NCBI GenBank assembly: GCA_034509425.1
Contig: JAVTVJ010001329.1
Coordinates: 1-64,000, forward strand
Length of the DNA: 64,000 nucleotides
Source: Eopsaltria australis
Taxonomy: Eukaryota; Chordata; Aves; Passeriformes; Petroicidae
Direction of reading: 5' to 3'
Position 1 is the first letter of the stretch; the number at the start of each line of letters is the position of its first letter. The notes under the pieces are model-generated. The model was not told where the DNA came from, searched no databases, and saw nothing but the letters and a program-made list of their open reading frames with translations. Positions 48,697-61,222 of the stretch are shown here, in pieces. Position numbers and translations under genes: made by a program.

Positions 48697-50796
48697 ACTC
48701 AAAAGCTTCTTCTGAGAAAATTAACATTTTCAGAATTAATCAAACCCATTTGGGTTTGCATTGACTTCAATATGTGTACTTATACACACTCATCATATCT
48801 ATGATTTTTTTTTCTTGTATTATTACAGCAGGAATTGGAAACTGTAAATTTTTTGCTCCCCTTCCTCTAGATTCAACAGCTATTTGGATACCATGGCATC
48901 CCAGAAAATTTTTATGCTGAAAAAGTAACTCACAGAATTTGATCCAACAGAATGAACATACAAAGATAATATTCCAAGGAGAGGAACTTAAAAATTTAAG
49001 CTACTCAGATCCACTTTCTTTCAACTGTCCAAAGTTTTGCTTTTTATATCCTTTGGAGCTGTGTTCCTTAATACATTTCTGCTTATATTAAATACATAAC
49101 CTAATACACATAGGAAGTGTAAACTATTCAGCCTTTTACTGTCCAGACTCCAATATATTTAAATACATGCAGTTAACATTTCCTTAAATGCAGTCAAAAG
49201 TAATTCACAGCATTCGCTTGACAAGATGGCAACAAGAATAGCAAGAGAATAAGAAGATTAGCATGGAAACCATCAGGACTCTGCAGAAGCAGCTAACTTT
49301 ATTCCTACCTAGCATCATCACTCTAACAAAGGAGGAAGACCATTATAAATCTCAAATTTCAGAAGAATTAAAGCTGAATAAAAACCTTGCCAGTGGTATA
49401 TCATCTATTAATAGTCCTCATTACATTTGTACTGTAAAATGAATGAGGAAAATATTGATGTAGGTAAAATACCACTAGAGTGTAACCCCCCAAAAGACAT
49501 TAGGTCACTAGCATTACTAGGCTAGAACACTGATGTGCCTGCCCCATGTGATCCTGTTTTTATTTTATATAAAAGTTACATTTATGGGGCAGACCAGTAG
49601 CTGGTGGTAAGGTTTAAGGCGGAGGGGAGAAATACCTTTGCCCTGGGGAAAAATATTTACAACAAGAAACGTAAATAAGCAATATAATTCAAAAAGAAAA
49701 ATAGTGGGTTTCCCCTGTCTGGAAAATAGACTGAACCCAGTACCTTCCTAACAGTGCATTTCTTCTCAGGCACAGAATATTGACTGTCTCAAACAAGTCT
49801 GGAAAGGGATCCAGGCACATCAGATAATTAACCCCAGGCTTCTTCCTAAGAATATTAGTCAGGGCTGAACACCAAAAAGGTGCCAGTGGTCTACTAGACG
49901 GGTGATATCTTTCTGTTCCACCTCTCAAGTCTCTCTTCATCTTACAGCAAGTGTGGAAAATGTCAGCCATAAGGAGTTGCTCCGTTCTGCTTCCTGCATC
50001 TCACACAGACTCCAGAGGAAGCAAAGTCTCCTGGTTCAGTGGCCATACCAGAGGAACCCTTCACAGCCCTGTGTAGGCTTCCAGAACTGGATGAGAGCAG
50101 GAAAACTAGCAGGGAGGAAAAGGCAAAACAAAGCTCTGCAAAGCACAGAAAGAGAAATCTTAGAAGTCCTCAAAGCCTAAGTTTAAGGTTTAGTCTCTAC
50201 TCAGAGGGACCAAAGAACTGGAGGCCACAAAATACGCATTCTGCACTCTGATGGCATCTGTGAGGAGAAGCCAGCATGTCAGAGGCCATTGCTCAACTTT
50301 CCTCAGTCTTTCTTGCACCCAGGAGATGCTCTTCATTCAACTAATCGTCCCCTCTTCCTAGCAGGGAAGTAATAGACTTTTCTTTCCACTTGCATCCATT
50401 AGGCCCCATTAGACAATCAAGGTATGATTTTAATTTCTGCAGATCTCTGTCCCCTGCATAGAGGAACAAAAGCCACACAGCATAAATTACCTCCTTCCAA
50501 CCCCAGACCCAGCAGGACACTCATACACTGTAGCTCTTGTGAGCCCAGGCATATTCATTAGCACATAATCAGCAAGCAACTCATTGTCTAAAATATGAGC
50601 ATTTTATTACAAGAATTGAGGGAACTCTGCAAAGGGTACTTTTACCACATTTCATGTGATTTGTTGTGATTTTGAATATCCAGCCCCAAGATTTTGCATT
50701 TCAGAGAATTGTTTACGTGTAAATCAGTATCAGAATAAATAAAGATTGCAAGAATGTATGATATTGTCTGTATTTCAGTCCAAGATATGTAAATAC
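48697..50796. other. 2.1 kb of single-copy non-coding DNA
   Basis: No repeat, RNA gene or exon is recognised. Frames of about 93 codons at 49689-49970 (minus) and 49902-50180 (plus) overlap and have no nameable domain. Confidence 0.5.
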
Positions 50797-50830
50797 AATT
50801 TAAATTAAATTAAATTAAATTGAATTGAAA
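50797..50830. repeat. (TTAAA)n short array
   Basis: About four to five AATTA/TTAAA units drift into ttgaattgaaat. A minor pentanucleotide microsatellite. Confidence 0.9.
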
Positions 50831-51335
50831 TATATGCCTTCTGCATAACTTTGTGGTATACAGAGTAACAGGAAATCGATTTTGATGTTATTTATGCAAA
50901 ATAAATCTAGCAAAACTTAAAAATATTCTCAAAACCAATGAGAAGCATTTCTGTCCCGAGCACGGGGATCTTGACTCAAGAGGGAGCTAGGTAGCTGGTT
51001 TTATAAGTAGAGCATTTCAATATTCTTACTCATTTTCATTTGAAAATTAAGAAATTAAATAAACCTGCTCATTCTCACAATTGATCTCGTTGACAAGACG
51101 ACAGCTAGGAGTTTTATTCCCTAGGGTAGAACCCCTGGCTGCATACTGGTGGTGATTTCATTGAAAGATTTAAACTGAACTCTTAAATTCAGCTGAACTG
51201 CCTTTTTCTATAAACTGCAGAATAGTGTTCAAGAAATCCTTCATTTTCACCTTCTCTTTTCAGATGACAATTCAGAAGATACTCAGCTCTTTTCTGAACT
51301 AGTAAAGCAAAAGTAAGCACAAGGACTAGTAATAC
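50831..51335. other. AT-rich single-copy DNA
   Basis: Nothing recognised. ATCGAT at 50876-50881 lies in an otherwise CpG-poor stretch. Confidence 0.5.
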
Positions 51336-51478
51336 ATAGAATCACAGGATGGCCTGGGTTGGAAGGGACCTTAAAGATCATCTTGTTCCTACCCTGCTGC
51401 CATGTTCAGGGACACTTTTCACTAGACCAGGTTGCTCAGAGCTCCCTCCAGCCTGGCCTTGAACACTTCGAGAATTGT
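51336..51478 (-). mobile_element. CR1 LINE 3' fragment, minus strand
   Basis: The plus strand reads 'atagaatcacaggatggcct', then 'gggttggaagggaccttaaa' and 'gatcatcttgttcctaccc', later 'ctagaccaggttgctcagag' and 'cagcctggccttgaacactt'. This is the reverse complement of the avian CR1 3' UTR. It is well preserved over about 143 bases and then ends abruptly, a typical 5' truncation. Confidence 0.95.
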
Positions 51479-54400
51479 TCACTCAACTATTCTTCACTTC
51501 CATCAGAAAACTGTAATGGTATCTGTCATATACTTTTTATTGCAAATATAAATTTTCAAGAGATCAAATGATCTGATATTTTGCTGCAGTTTGCTAAAAT
51601 GCTCTTACTAGATAAAACTAGTTTTACTAGCTTCAAACATGCATTAAAAACATCTCAGAATGAACCTAAAGAAGTCTTAGCAGGAGTCAAAGTCTGTCAC
51701 AAGTGTTGACAGAGCCTTCCAGATGCAGGAGTGACAAAATTATGAGAAGCCAGATGAAGTAAGGGATGACTTTTCAGAGGAAGATAATTTTGTGGAATCC
51801 CTTACAGATTTTCTCTTTAACTCTTTTTTAGGGTTTGAAATTTACAATTAGTGTTACCAAAGTACTGAAAAACCCCTACTGTAATAAAAAATAATAGCCT
51901 GAATCACAGGAGGGGAGCAAAAGTAAAATACCAAAAATACAAACTGTAGAAAATATTTTGAGCAAATAAAGGGAATGTGTTTATGTTTCTGTGCTGGCTG
52001 GCAGAGGTACACCTAGCAGCTTTATTTCCTGCTGTAAACAGTAGAAGAACTGTACTCAGCTCTCCCAAGTGGGCAGATGGGAGCCATTTATTTATTTTTT
52101 CTCCAAGACAAGATTCAACTTTCTAAACACAGTTTTTAGCTTTCAGTTACAACTTCTTGCAAAATTGTGATGGTGTTTGTCATGCATGACATTATTCCAG
52201 TCAAACCTGTGTTTGTGACTTCTGGTACCCTTGAAAGTATAGTGAGGCAGGGCCCAAAGATGGGGAAAGATGAGGGATTGGGTCTGGACTGGGGCTAGCA
52301 GTGTGAGAACCAAACACTTTGACAGAAGGGTCACCCCTTAGGATGACATGGCTGTGCTCACCAGCACCAAGACTCTTCCCACAGAAAGAAGGGAATGCAG
52401 CACACCTGCCCCTCCAGCCTGCCCAGTGCTTCTTGCTGTTCCATGACTAACAATCTCTCCTATTTATTTCAGAATAGGTGGAAGGGAAAGCAAAGTCTAT
52501 TCACAAACTGTTATGTAAAGCAAGGAAGAACATCTGCAGTCGTTTGTCTTGAGGAAGGTTCCTCCCCATCCCTGGCTAATGACCACAGAATCTGGACAAG
52601 GAAGGAGGAAGAGAAAAGCCTGATGGCCTTTTGGCACTTGCATTCCCCTTCTTGTCATCAAATTGTACAATGGGAAACAGTTACACAAGATTTGTTCCTT
52701 TCACAAATAGGAGGGGGCTGGAACTGATTTATTTATTTAAGTTTTACAGTAATTGCTTTGCTCTCTGAGTGACAAGGAATGCTTGTATGAAGCAGACATA
52801 TTGGTGAAACTTCATGTTGGGACAGAGTCTACAAAACCAAACACATAAGCTCAAGTCTTGCCATCCCCATCCCTAAATTCAAAGCATGTGACAAACAAGC
52901 ACTATACCACAATCTGCAGAAGTTATGTTTAGTTAATTGCATTAGAGTTTATTTACATATCATAATTTGCAGCAGCAGGAAAGAGTCTTAGCTAACAAAA
53001 ATGGGCATTTCTTCGTTTCTAAATAATTCTTCTAACTTAACATGTAAAGAAAATACTGTTTAACTAAGGGTTAAACTTCACTAACATGCCAGAAAGCCAT
53101 CCAAGCTCATTCTGCTGTAAACAAATTCTCCTGCCAGTTAAGAGACATTATTACTGTAACTCTGAGAAAAGTTCTTAAATAACTGTGTTTGCCATGAATA
53201 CATTGAATTATACATTAAAAGATCAGTGTCTTCCTTCAACTCGGCAAATGTTGATTAGGCATTTGCCAACTTAGAGGAATATGTCAAACATTCAGCTAGA
53301 CAACATTAAAACCTTAAACCTCTTGGGGGCAATGAAGGTAACACCTAGCAAACTCAAATGAACAAAACTGGACTTTAAAGCATCACATGAAAAGCAGCAA
53401 GAAAAGAATTAACAACAGATTCCTGCATTAGCTCTCCTTGTTTGATTCCTGATGACAAGCCACATATACTACCAAATTCTAAATTACAAAAGCATTACAT
53501 ATGTGATTGGATCAGGGGAGAGCAAGGGGGGTCTGTCCTGAGAGGCTGGAGATGAGCTACTGCTGCCTTGGACAGGAAGCATGAGAAGCAAGTCTTGGGC
53601 TCAGCAGTTTGGGAGCCAGTCTGCCTGGGATGGGGAGAGGATGGTACAAGCCATCCAGAAGTGCTAACACAACCCACTCACCAGGGCTTTCTGTTTCATA
53701 ATTCTCCTGCTGGTTCTAGTAGGAAGAAGGAGGCAAAAAGAAGCTGTAGATTGTGTCCCTCTTCCACATCAGTGAGGAAATGTCCTGCACAGGGAAGTCA
53801 AGCAGCAACAGCCCTTCCTGCTCAGGAGGAGCACAGCAAAAGGGTGGCAGACAACAAGCCAGCAGGATGAGATCCTATGCCATGTGGCTTTTTAAGGTTC
53901 TTTATGCAGCAGCAACAGAATTGCTAACGGCTGCTGCTGTGGTGAAGGTTGTTTTTGATCTCTGATAATACCTGTGAGTTTCCTAGTGGAGAATTAACTA
54001 TTCAGCCATCCAAATTCAGCCAAATCAAAACCTGGCAAAAATGAAAATTTCCATTTTGGCATCCAAACATTCAAGAAACTTCTTTCTTCACTGTTTTTGA
54101 ATTATGAATGGAAAATGACACATGTGCATTCACCCAGCTAAGCAAAAGCATACGAGGACTCCAAAGCCCGCTTTTTCAAACCATGAAGTAACCAATCAGT
54201 TTTGTTCAGAAGTAGACAGTTATTAAAGCTGAAAAAAACAAGGTCAGTCAGAACTAGCCACGAGAATGTCTGCTGATTTTAGAAAAAAACAGAGTCATAA
54301 ACAACATGACATAATCATATTTGAAGTACACGTTGCCAATAACAGTTAGACAGCCTGGTCTATGTCCTTAAAAGTTTGTAAATATAAGTGGTTTTATTTG

Positions 54401-57366
54401 TTTATTTAATGTTAGGCTTTGAGTTACTTTGGAACTCGTTTTAAATATCATGGAACACCCAACCTGTGGAAAAGAGGAAAGGAGGTTATGTGCCTTCGTT
54501 GCTTGAACTCTACAGAAGAGAGGAGACATTTCCCACATTGCTTCCTTAGAGGTATGATATGCAAATCCCTACATAGAAGTAACCAGAAGAGTTGCATTAC
54601 CTTCACAAAAAGAGCAATACAACTTAGTGAGCAAAATATTCATAGCAAACATTTCCACTCTAATTTTGTTTATTTTGACCAAACTTCTCTTTTGGCAACA
54701 CTACTTCAATTCCCACCCTTGCACCGGTAGAAGCTGACACTCACACAAGCACATGAACATGCCTTCCTCTGCTCTCACACCCTGAAACAGTTAAGCATCT
54801 TTCCAATGAGACAAGCAAAAGAGCAGAAAACCTTCCTGCATTTAACTCTGAGTTCAAGGAGCTTAGGAATTCCGCATAGAACAGCACCTGAAATCTTAGG
54901 GAGCCAAACAACTCCTTTTCAACTTTCTCTTCCTAGAACAGGGGCTCCAAACACCTACCTGGATACACCAGCTTGAGGAGAGTGGCAACAGCTGCTTGGC
55001 ATAAGACTCACTGAGCAAACACAAACTTCACCCTCAGCTTTCCAAATAGACTGAAAAATCAGCAACCTTCCATCAAAGTCACTAGGCACCTCTTCCTCAG
55101 CAGCCACGTCCCGATTAATCAACCCACACATTTGATAGTAGCCCCCAAATTTATAACCTCCTCCCTGAGCTTTGATTTGTTTCAATTTGTTCAGATGATC
55201 TGCTCAGTTGTCCAACAGCAGCTGATGGTGTGACCCCAGAACGCCTGTCAGGCTGCGCATCCCTGGGCAGTTGCTGTATCCTTCAACTGAGCTGCTCTGC
55301 TCTGCAAGTACAGGATTCAGGTTCTGCCCATGTTCTCCAGGCAATTAAGAAATCATCCACTGCTGCAAAAGAGATAAAATGGGTCATCAGGACGTATTCT
55401 AAGGCAGGTCGTTTGGGGAGAGCTCTGAATAAGAAACAATGGGTAGAAAAGGGGGAGAAAAGGGTTTTTTCATTGTGCTAGTTACCTATGATGAGGCTGC
55501 CCAGGTTATGGATGATTTTTAAATAACCATCAGGCACTTAAGGAACTACTTGCCATGGCCCCTTTGTTATGTTTACATTGCTGATTATCCAACACATTTC
55601 AAATCCATATTGTTAGAAAACAAGGTGATATTCAGTTTTTAGGGTATCTTCAGAGCAATCTAAAAGAGAAGGGGAAATAAGGCCGTGCTGCATCTTAGCA
55701 TTTGTATGCTTCCAACTTCACCATCCAATATCCCTGCAGCACATGTTTTAACCTGAACAGACAAGACCCAAAGGCCAGGAGCAGGACTAGCAAGAATGGG
55801 GAAAAAAAGGGGAAATGCTTGGTGGAAATTAGGTGGCTTTGAACAAGTTGCTGAGAGATGGCTTAAAATCAGCTGAGTAAACAAATTGCAAATGGAAGCC
55901 AGCAGGGAAACATTTGAACCCAGTGCTATTACTCACTAGGCAATTCAGAATATACTGTTTAAAATTCTTGTTTGCTATAGCAAAACTCTTTCACTTGGAT
56001 ATCTTCAGGAAATAAAAAAAATATATAAAGAAGTAGAAAAACATAACTTATCCCCACGAATTTTTAAATCACAGCTCTTATTTGCAGGTGCTACGTTCAA
56101 TACTTTCCACATTCTAGCCAGGAATTATAACATGAGGCTATGAGGGAAGGGTATTACAGGCTTTTAAATCATTCCTCATATGTGCTTGAGGTGATTTATG
56201 TGACAGCTGTGCACTGAAGTCCACATATTCACTTAGAAAAATGCACCTTCCAGAACAATATAATTAAGTAATAGGAATTCAATTCAGGTAGATTCTACAG
56301 TTTCCTGTAGTGACCCCCAAACAAGAATGCTTGTCTGTAGACAATAAATTGAATTAGGACGTTTACTGGAAGAGGTAGATGACCTGCCCCATTAAGCTAG
56401 CTGACATTTTATTGCAATCTCTGAGTGAAAAGGCTATTCATGGAATTTTACTTCCACTTCAGTTTTCTCTCTTAATCTTCTGAAGTGTATGTTCTTCCTA
56501 TAGGAAGCTTATGCTACTAGAATTTCTTTGTGTGAAACACAGACAGTTGGCATTTACCATCATATAATTTTAATATTGTCTTCTCAGACAAACCTGAATT
56601 TAAGGTGCATTTTTCTCACAAAACCACTAGATCTTTGTCTGGGAATCACATACATAAAGCTCCATTTGTCAGCAGCATTCTGCAGTGAGACTGCCAAGGT
56701 TTGGTCTCTTCTTCATTACATTCTCTATCAATATTCTGTAACATGATTAACTAGCATCTTAATCTGGCAATATAGTACTGAACTCCAGCATGTTTTGATT
56801 TGATACAGTGTAAAAGACATTTGTAATAGTACTTTCCTAGCACATTATGTATAAGCAGCAATTCATTTTAACTAAGTCTGTAAAACAGGGTTAAACAACA
56901 GGATACAGATTGCTTTCAGACTTTAAGCTGAGCTGCCATACATTACACCTGATTTACATAACTCCATGATGTGTTAGGAGCTTTTTGTGTCAGACCCATG
57001 ACCACGTGGTCAGTAGGACTGTATCACCCAGATATCTATAAAAATGTATAGAGAAATGCAAACATGAGATTGGGGCTGGCACAGCACCAGCCTATTGTTA
57101 GAAAACACACTGTATGACCTTATTGAAAAGGCAGAGCACTAAAAACCTTCGGTGTGATTTACTCTTTTACTTTTTTTTCCCCCAAACTGGCAGCATCAGT
57201 CTTTCTAAAGAAAATCCTTGTCTGTCCACTATTTGATACTTATTTTCTGCTTCCTCAAAGCAGTAAAGAGTGAATTAATCTTTTGACAACATTTCTCTGA
57301 ATGTCATAAATTGTTTTTTATGAATTTGACATATCATGTGGCTTCAGGGACTGATTGAAGGACATA
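51479..57366. other. 5.9 kb of single-copy non-coding DNA
   Basis: No repeat family or gene is recognised on either strand. The longest frames are 100-110 codons (52395-52727, 53568-53870 and 54419-54730, all plus), with no domain or conserved motif that I can name. The patch at 53500-53870 is somewhat GC-richer. Confidence 0.5.
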
Positions 57367-57410
57367 TAAAAAAAAGATGAAAACAAAAACACCAAACTCC
57401 AAAACAACTA
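57367..57410. repeat. A/C-rich low-complexity tract
   Basis: A runs broken by single G or C, passing into acaccaaactccaaaacaac. It has the same texture as the tract at 42699-42922. Confidence 0.8.
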
Positions 57411-58920
57411 AGGAATCCATGTTACTATTTTATGCTGGCCAGTATTCTGAAAGAAACTAACAGAGTGGAGTTTTGTCAACAATTTAAAACTACATCAGGG
57501 CTCAGCATATATGACCCAGCTTTTTTGATGCTTATATTGTTTCCTTCCTTCTCATCAGCTATATCCATATAGTCTCAACTGTGAGTTTTCTTACAGTCAT
57601 TAGGTCATTATTTTGTGTTTCCTTCTACTACCCACAAATTGATTGCCACAAATGTGGTTCCTTCCTGGGAAGCCTTTGGAAGCCCAAGTGTGCAATCACA
57701 TCACCACATGGTGTAGAGAGCAGGAGCCCCACTGATTCAGGAGCTCACAAGAGGTATCTTGGAGGGAGATCAACATGACAAAATGAAGGCCTCTGACAAA
57801 CTTCTCTGCTTGTTCAAAGAACAGTTGGGAGTGCTGTCAAAGGTTATTCAAGGACAACCATATCTCCAGACTGGCCAAACTACTGTGTCTTAAATAATTG
57901 ATCCTATATCCATCAAAGAGTTTCATTTCAATACTTAGAAAGAATATTGCATCTCACAAAAATAACAGGTTTCTCTGCATCCTCCTCATACCTCCTCTGT
58001 AGCTAAAGTTCCTTCCAATTTATGCCCATTCTGCATGGGCTTTCACATGCAAAATGAAGTGAGTAGAACTTAGCAGGCTGTTCCCAAAAATTTCATTGAG
58101 AGACCTGACAGAGGAATAGAAAGGGTTCTGTCTTGCAGATCTGTGATGCTCCCTCTAGCAAAACCTTAAAGCAAATTCACCTATTAATTTTCCAAAATCA
58201 ATCTATTTATTCGCTCACATGTCTGGGATTAATTAAGTGTTTAAAAATTCAGCAAGATTGGATGCTTGGAGGATAAGGTTTTGAACTTTTTTTGCAAAGT
58301 AAAGCTCAAACCAGACACTTTTCTCCCATGAATTTGCAATTTTTTCATGCTGGAAAGACAAAACTGTTTGGGCTTGCATTTCTAATTATTGCACAAATTT
58401 GGCATGAACTGCACTCGGAAAATCTGATACAATCGTTATTCATTACTCTAGGAATCCTAAATGTTGATGTAATGTAGCAATATACAGGTTTTTTCATGGG
58501 GATGGGATGTGAAAGGGGGAAGAGGGCTTAACCTCGCAATATTTAAAACCAGGGCTGACTTCTAGTTCTGTAGGGAATTTAAAGGATGTCTTTGCTAAAA
58601 GCAGATGCGTACATACATATGTGTTTACACATATGTTCACACACAGTCAAGCTTGCTGCAGGACCTAAAGGAATAGGATTGAATTTGGATAAGAGTCATC
58701 CTATAATTAATGAGGAACTGGTCACTCAGGCAGGAGCCTCAAAGGTGCTGACTGTGGTCCAAACCACATGGCTGTGTTTGGTTGGCTGTGGAAACCAAAA
58801 GGATTAACCATGTTAGTCAAAAGGGTTCTCAGGTCAGGACAGAATAATCTTTTGTAAATCCTAAAAGTAGAGGACATCCTTTCCGGTTTGGTTACTGGGG
58901 GATGTTTGGTAGCTATTCTG
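57411..58920. other. single-copy non-coding DNA
   Basis: Nothing recognised. A short palindromic run, acatacatatgtgtttacacatatgt, lies near 58611-58636 in AT-rich DNA. Confidence 0.5.
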
Positions 58921-59540
58921 TCACAGGATCACAGAATGGTTCAGGTTGGAAAGGGCATAAAGATCATCTGTTTCCAACTCCCCTGCCATGGGCAGGGGCA
59001 ACTTCCACTAGACCAGGTTGCTCAATGAACCACCCAACCTGGCCTTGAACACTTCATCTGTTACTTCTCTGGGCAAATGTGGCCTTATAGTGAAGAATTT
59101 CCTTCTAATATCTAATATAAACCTACCCTCTTTCTGTTTGAAGTCATTGCTCCTAATCTTATTGCTTCATGCCCCTGTTAAAAGCCCCTCTCCAGCTATT
59201 TTTAGGACCACTTCAGGTACTGAAGGATGTACTATGGACTCCCCAGAGTCTTCTCCCAGCTGAACAGCCCCAACTCTCTAAGCCTGTCCTCACAGGAGAA
59301 GTTCTCCAGTCCTGATCATCTTCATGGCCTCCCCTGTGTCCTTCTCATGCTGAGGAGCCCAGAGCCGGGTGCAGTGCTCCAGGTGGGATTTCACCAGAGC
59401 AGGGCAGAGGGGTAGGATCACCTTCCTAGTGGTCACACTGCTTTGGATGCAGCCCAGAGTACAGCAGGCTTTCTGGGCTGCAAACACATATTGTTGGGTG
59501 TCAACTCTATTCCTTAAAAAGCAATTTCTTCTCTGCACTT
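58921..59540 (-). mobile_element. CR1 LINE 3' fragment, minus strand, longest copy in the window
   Basis: The plus strand starts with 'tcacaggatcacagaatggt' and 'tcaggttggaaagggcataa', the terminal octamers and tail block, then runs through the whole CR1 3' UTR. It continues into the ORF2 end: 'ctgaacagccccaactctct' near 59260, 'tgtccttctcatgctgagga' near 59337 and 'ggatgcagcccagagtacag' near 59444. Read on the minus strand, 59290-59538 still gives residues such as ALVKSHLEHCTRLWAPQHEK, recognisable as the C-terminal part of CR1 reverse transcriptase. Frameshifts make it inactive. The match fades around 59505-59540. Confidence 0.95.
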
Positions 59541-61169
59541 ATGTGTCTTTCACTGAACTGACTGCATTTTATAAAACTATTCTTAAGTTTGACTTGAATT
59601 TACACCTCAGCTATGACTGGCAACAAAATCTCAGTTGAAAAACCTCAGTCTGGGCAAAATGGATTTACAAAATGGATTTTTAGGTCCTCTGGATTTATGT
59701 AGCTCCTTGGAAATGGTTTAAAGTTGGTGCATGTGTGTCAATCACTGCAGTGTAACCAAAGTTGATGTGAACTGGAAGAGGCGAATTAGCAAGAGAACAT
59801 TTTTATATTTTGGTGTGGCCAGAGTTAAATATGTCCTCATTCCAAGAAAACAAATATTAGATCCCAGTATTATGTTCTCAGAATATTGTATCAAAGATTT
59901 TATCAACTTATTTCAGTTTTCCCTGCCCCAAAAAAAATCAGTTTTAAAATCTGCAGTTTGTACTGTATAGACACACATAAAACATCTCACAAATGCTATC
60001 AAATATTGAGGCTTCTAAATAGTCAATGGTAACATTAATATTTGTATTTATCTCTGCTCTTCATAATGCATTCCTTCTTCAGACGTGAGACTGCCTTCCA
60101 AACATCCCAGAAGCCAGATTCACAAACACAGCTACAAAAGATGCACCTGCAAAATCAGTCTTTACTGAGCTCAATGGCAATCCAGTTTTTACCAGCCTGA
60201 AGTGATAAAGACAGCTCTGATTAGATACACAGATATGGATTTGTTCCAGAAGCCAGGAAGCCTTTATATTCAACATCTTTCAGTCTTTATGCAATACATG
60301 CTGAACAAACAAGTACTGAGTTCACTGGAGGGGAAGAATATGGTAACAGACTTCTGGAAATGTTCTGTCAAATGCTATATAAATCACGGATTTTAGACTA
60401 AGGCCAAAAAGAGATGCCAATGGAAGAAATTCAAAAAGAGCAGGTGCAAGTCAGAAGTGACAGAAGAAATAGATTTACTACTTATACAACTAGAACTAAC
60501 CAAACAACAACAGCAGATGTACTAAGATAATCCAAATGAAAAAAAACCCTGAACAACTATGGTCAAAGCCTTAACCAAGTATGGCTATACTAGGCTGATA
60601 AATCAGGTACATGCTCTTCCTGTATTTTATAGAAGGAACTTTACATTAGAGATAACGAAAAGTGGTATCTTCCCATGTGATGTTCACATTCTGCCTCCCT
60701 CCTGGAGACCCTCCTTTCCCATCAATTCCATCAGTTTCATATTTAAAGACCCCCTGATAGGACTTTGCCCTTTTTTCAGCATCATAACACATCCAGGAAT
60801 TTCAATATTCAGGCTCTTGTATCAAGTAGAATCATTCACAGAAATCAGCAATTTCAGTAAAGTTCTTATAAAACCTTGGAAGAATTTTTTTGTTCAACTA
60901 GTCTCTTGAATTTCTCTGTTCCCAACTCATGCCTGATGGTCTATAACTTCTGCTTCCCATTCTCACTGTCTGCTCTGGCATTTGGCACACCAACTTCTGA
61001 CATGGTCACAGCTGCCCAGCCTCTGCCACAGACTGGGGTGATTGTGCTACTGACCAAAAGAGCTGGAGGGAGATCTGGGCCACGACTTCACTCTTCACAG
61101 ACTTGCCACCAGACTTCAGCCAAGCCACAATTACTCTGTTCCTGACTATCAGAAGTGTCATCTGAAAAA
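59541..61169. other. 1.6 kb of single-copy non-coding DNA
   Basis: No repeat or exon is recognised. A 116-codon plus-strand frame at 60559-60909 has no known relatives. Confidence 0.5.
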
Positions 61170-61222
61170 TGAAAACAACAACAACAAAGAAAAAAATAGA
61201 AAAAAAAAAAAAAAAAAGAAAA
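61170..61222. repeat. A-rich tract
   Basis: gaaaacaacaacaacaaag followed by long A runs. It could be the poly-A tail of an old plus-strand retrocopy, but no parent sequence is recognisable upstream. Confidence 0.9.
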
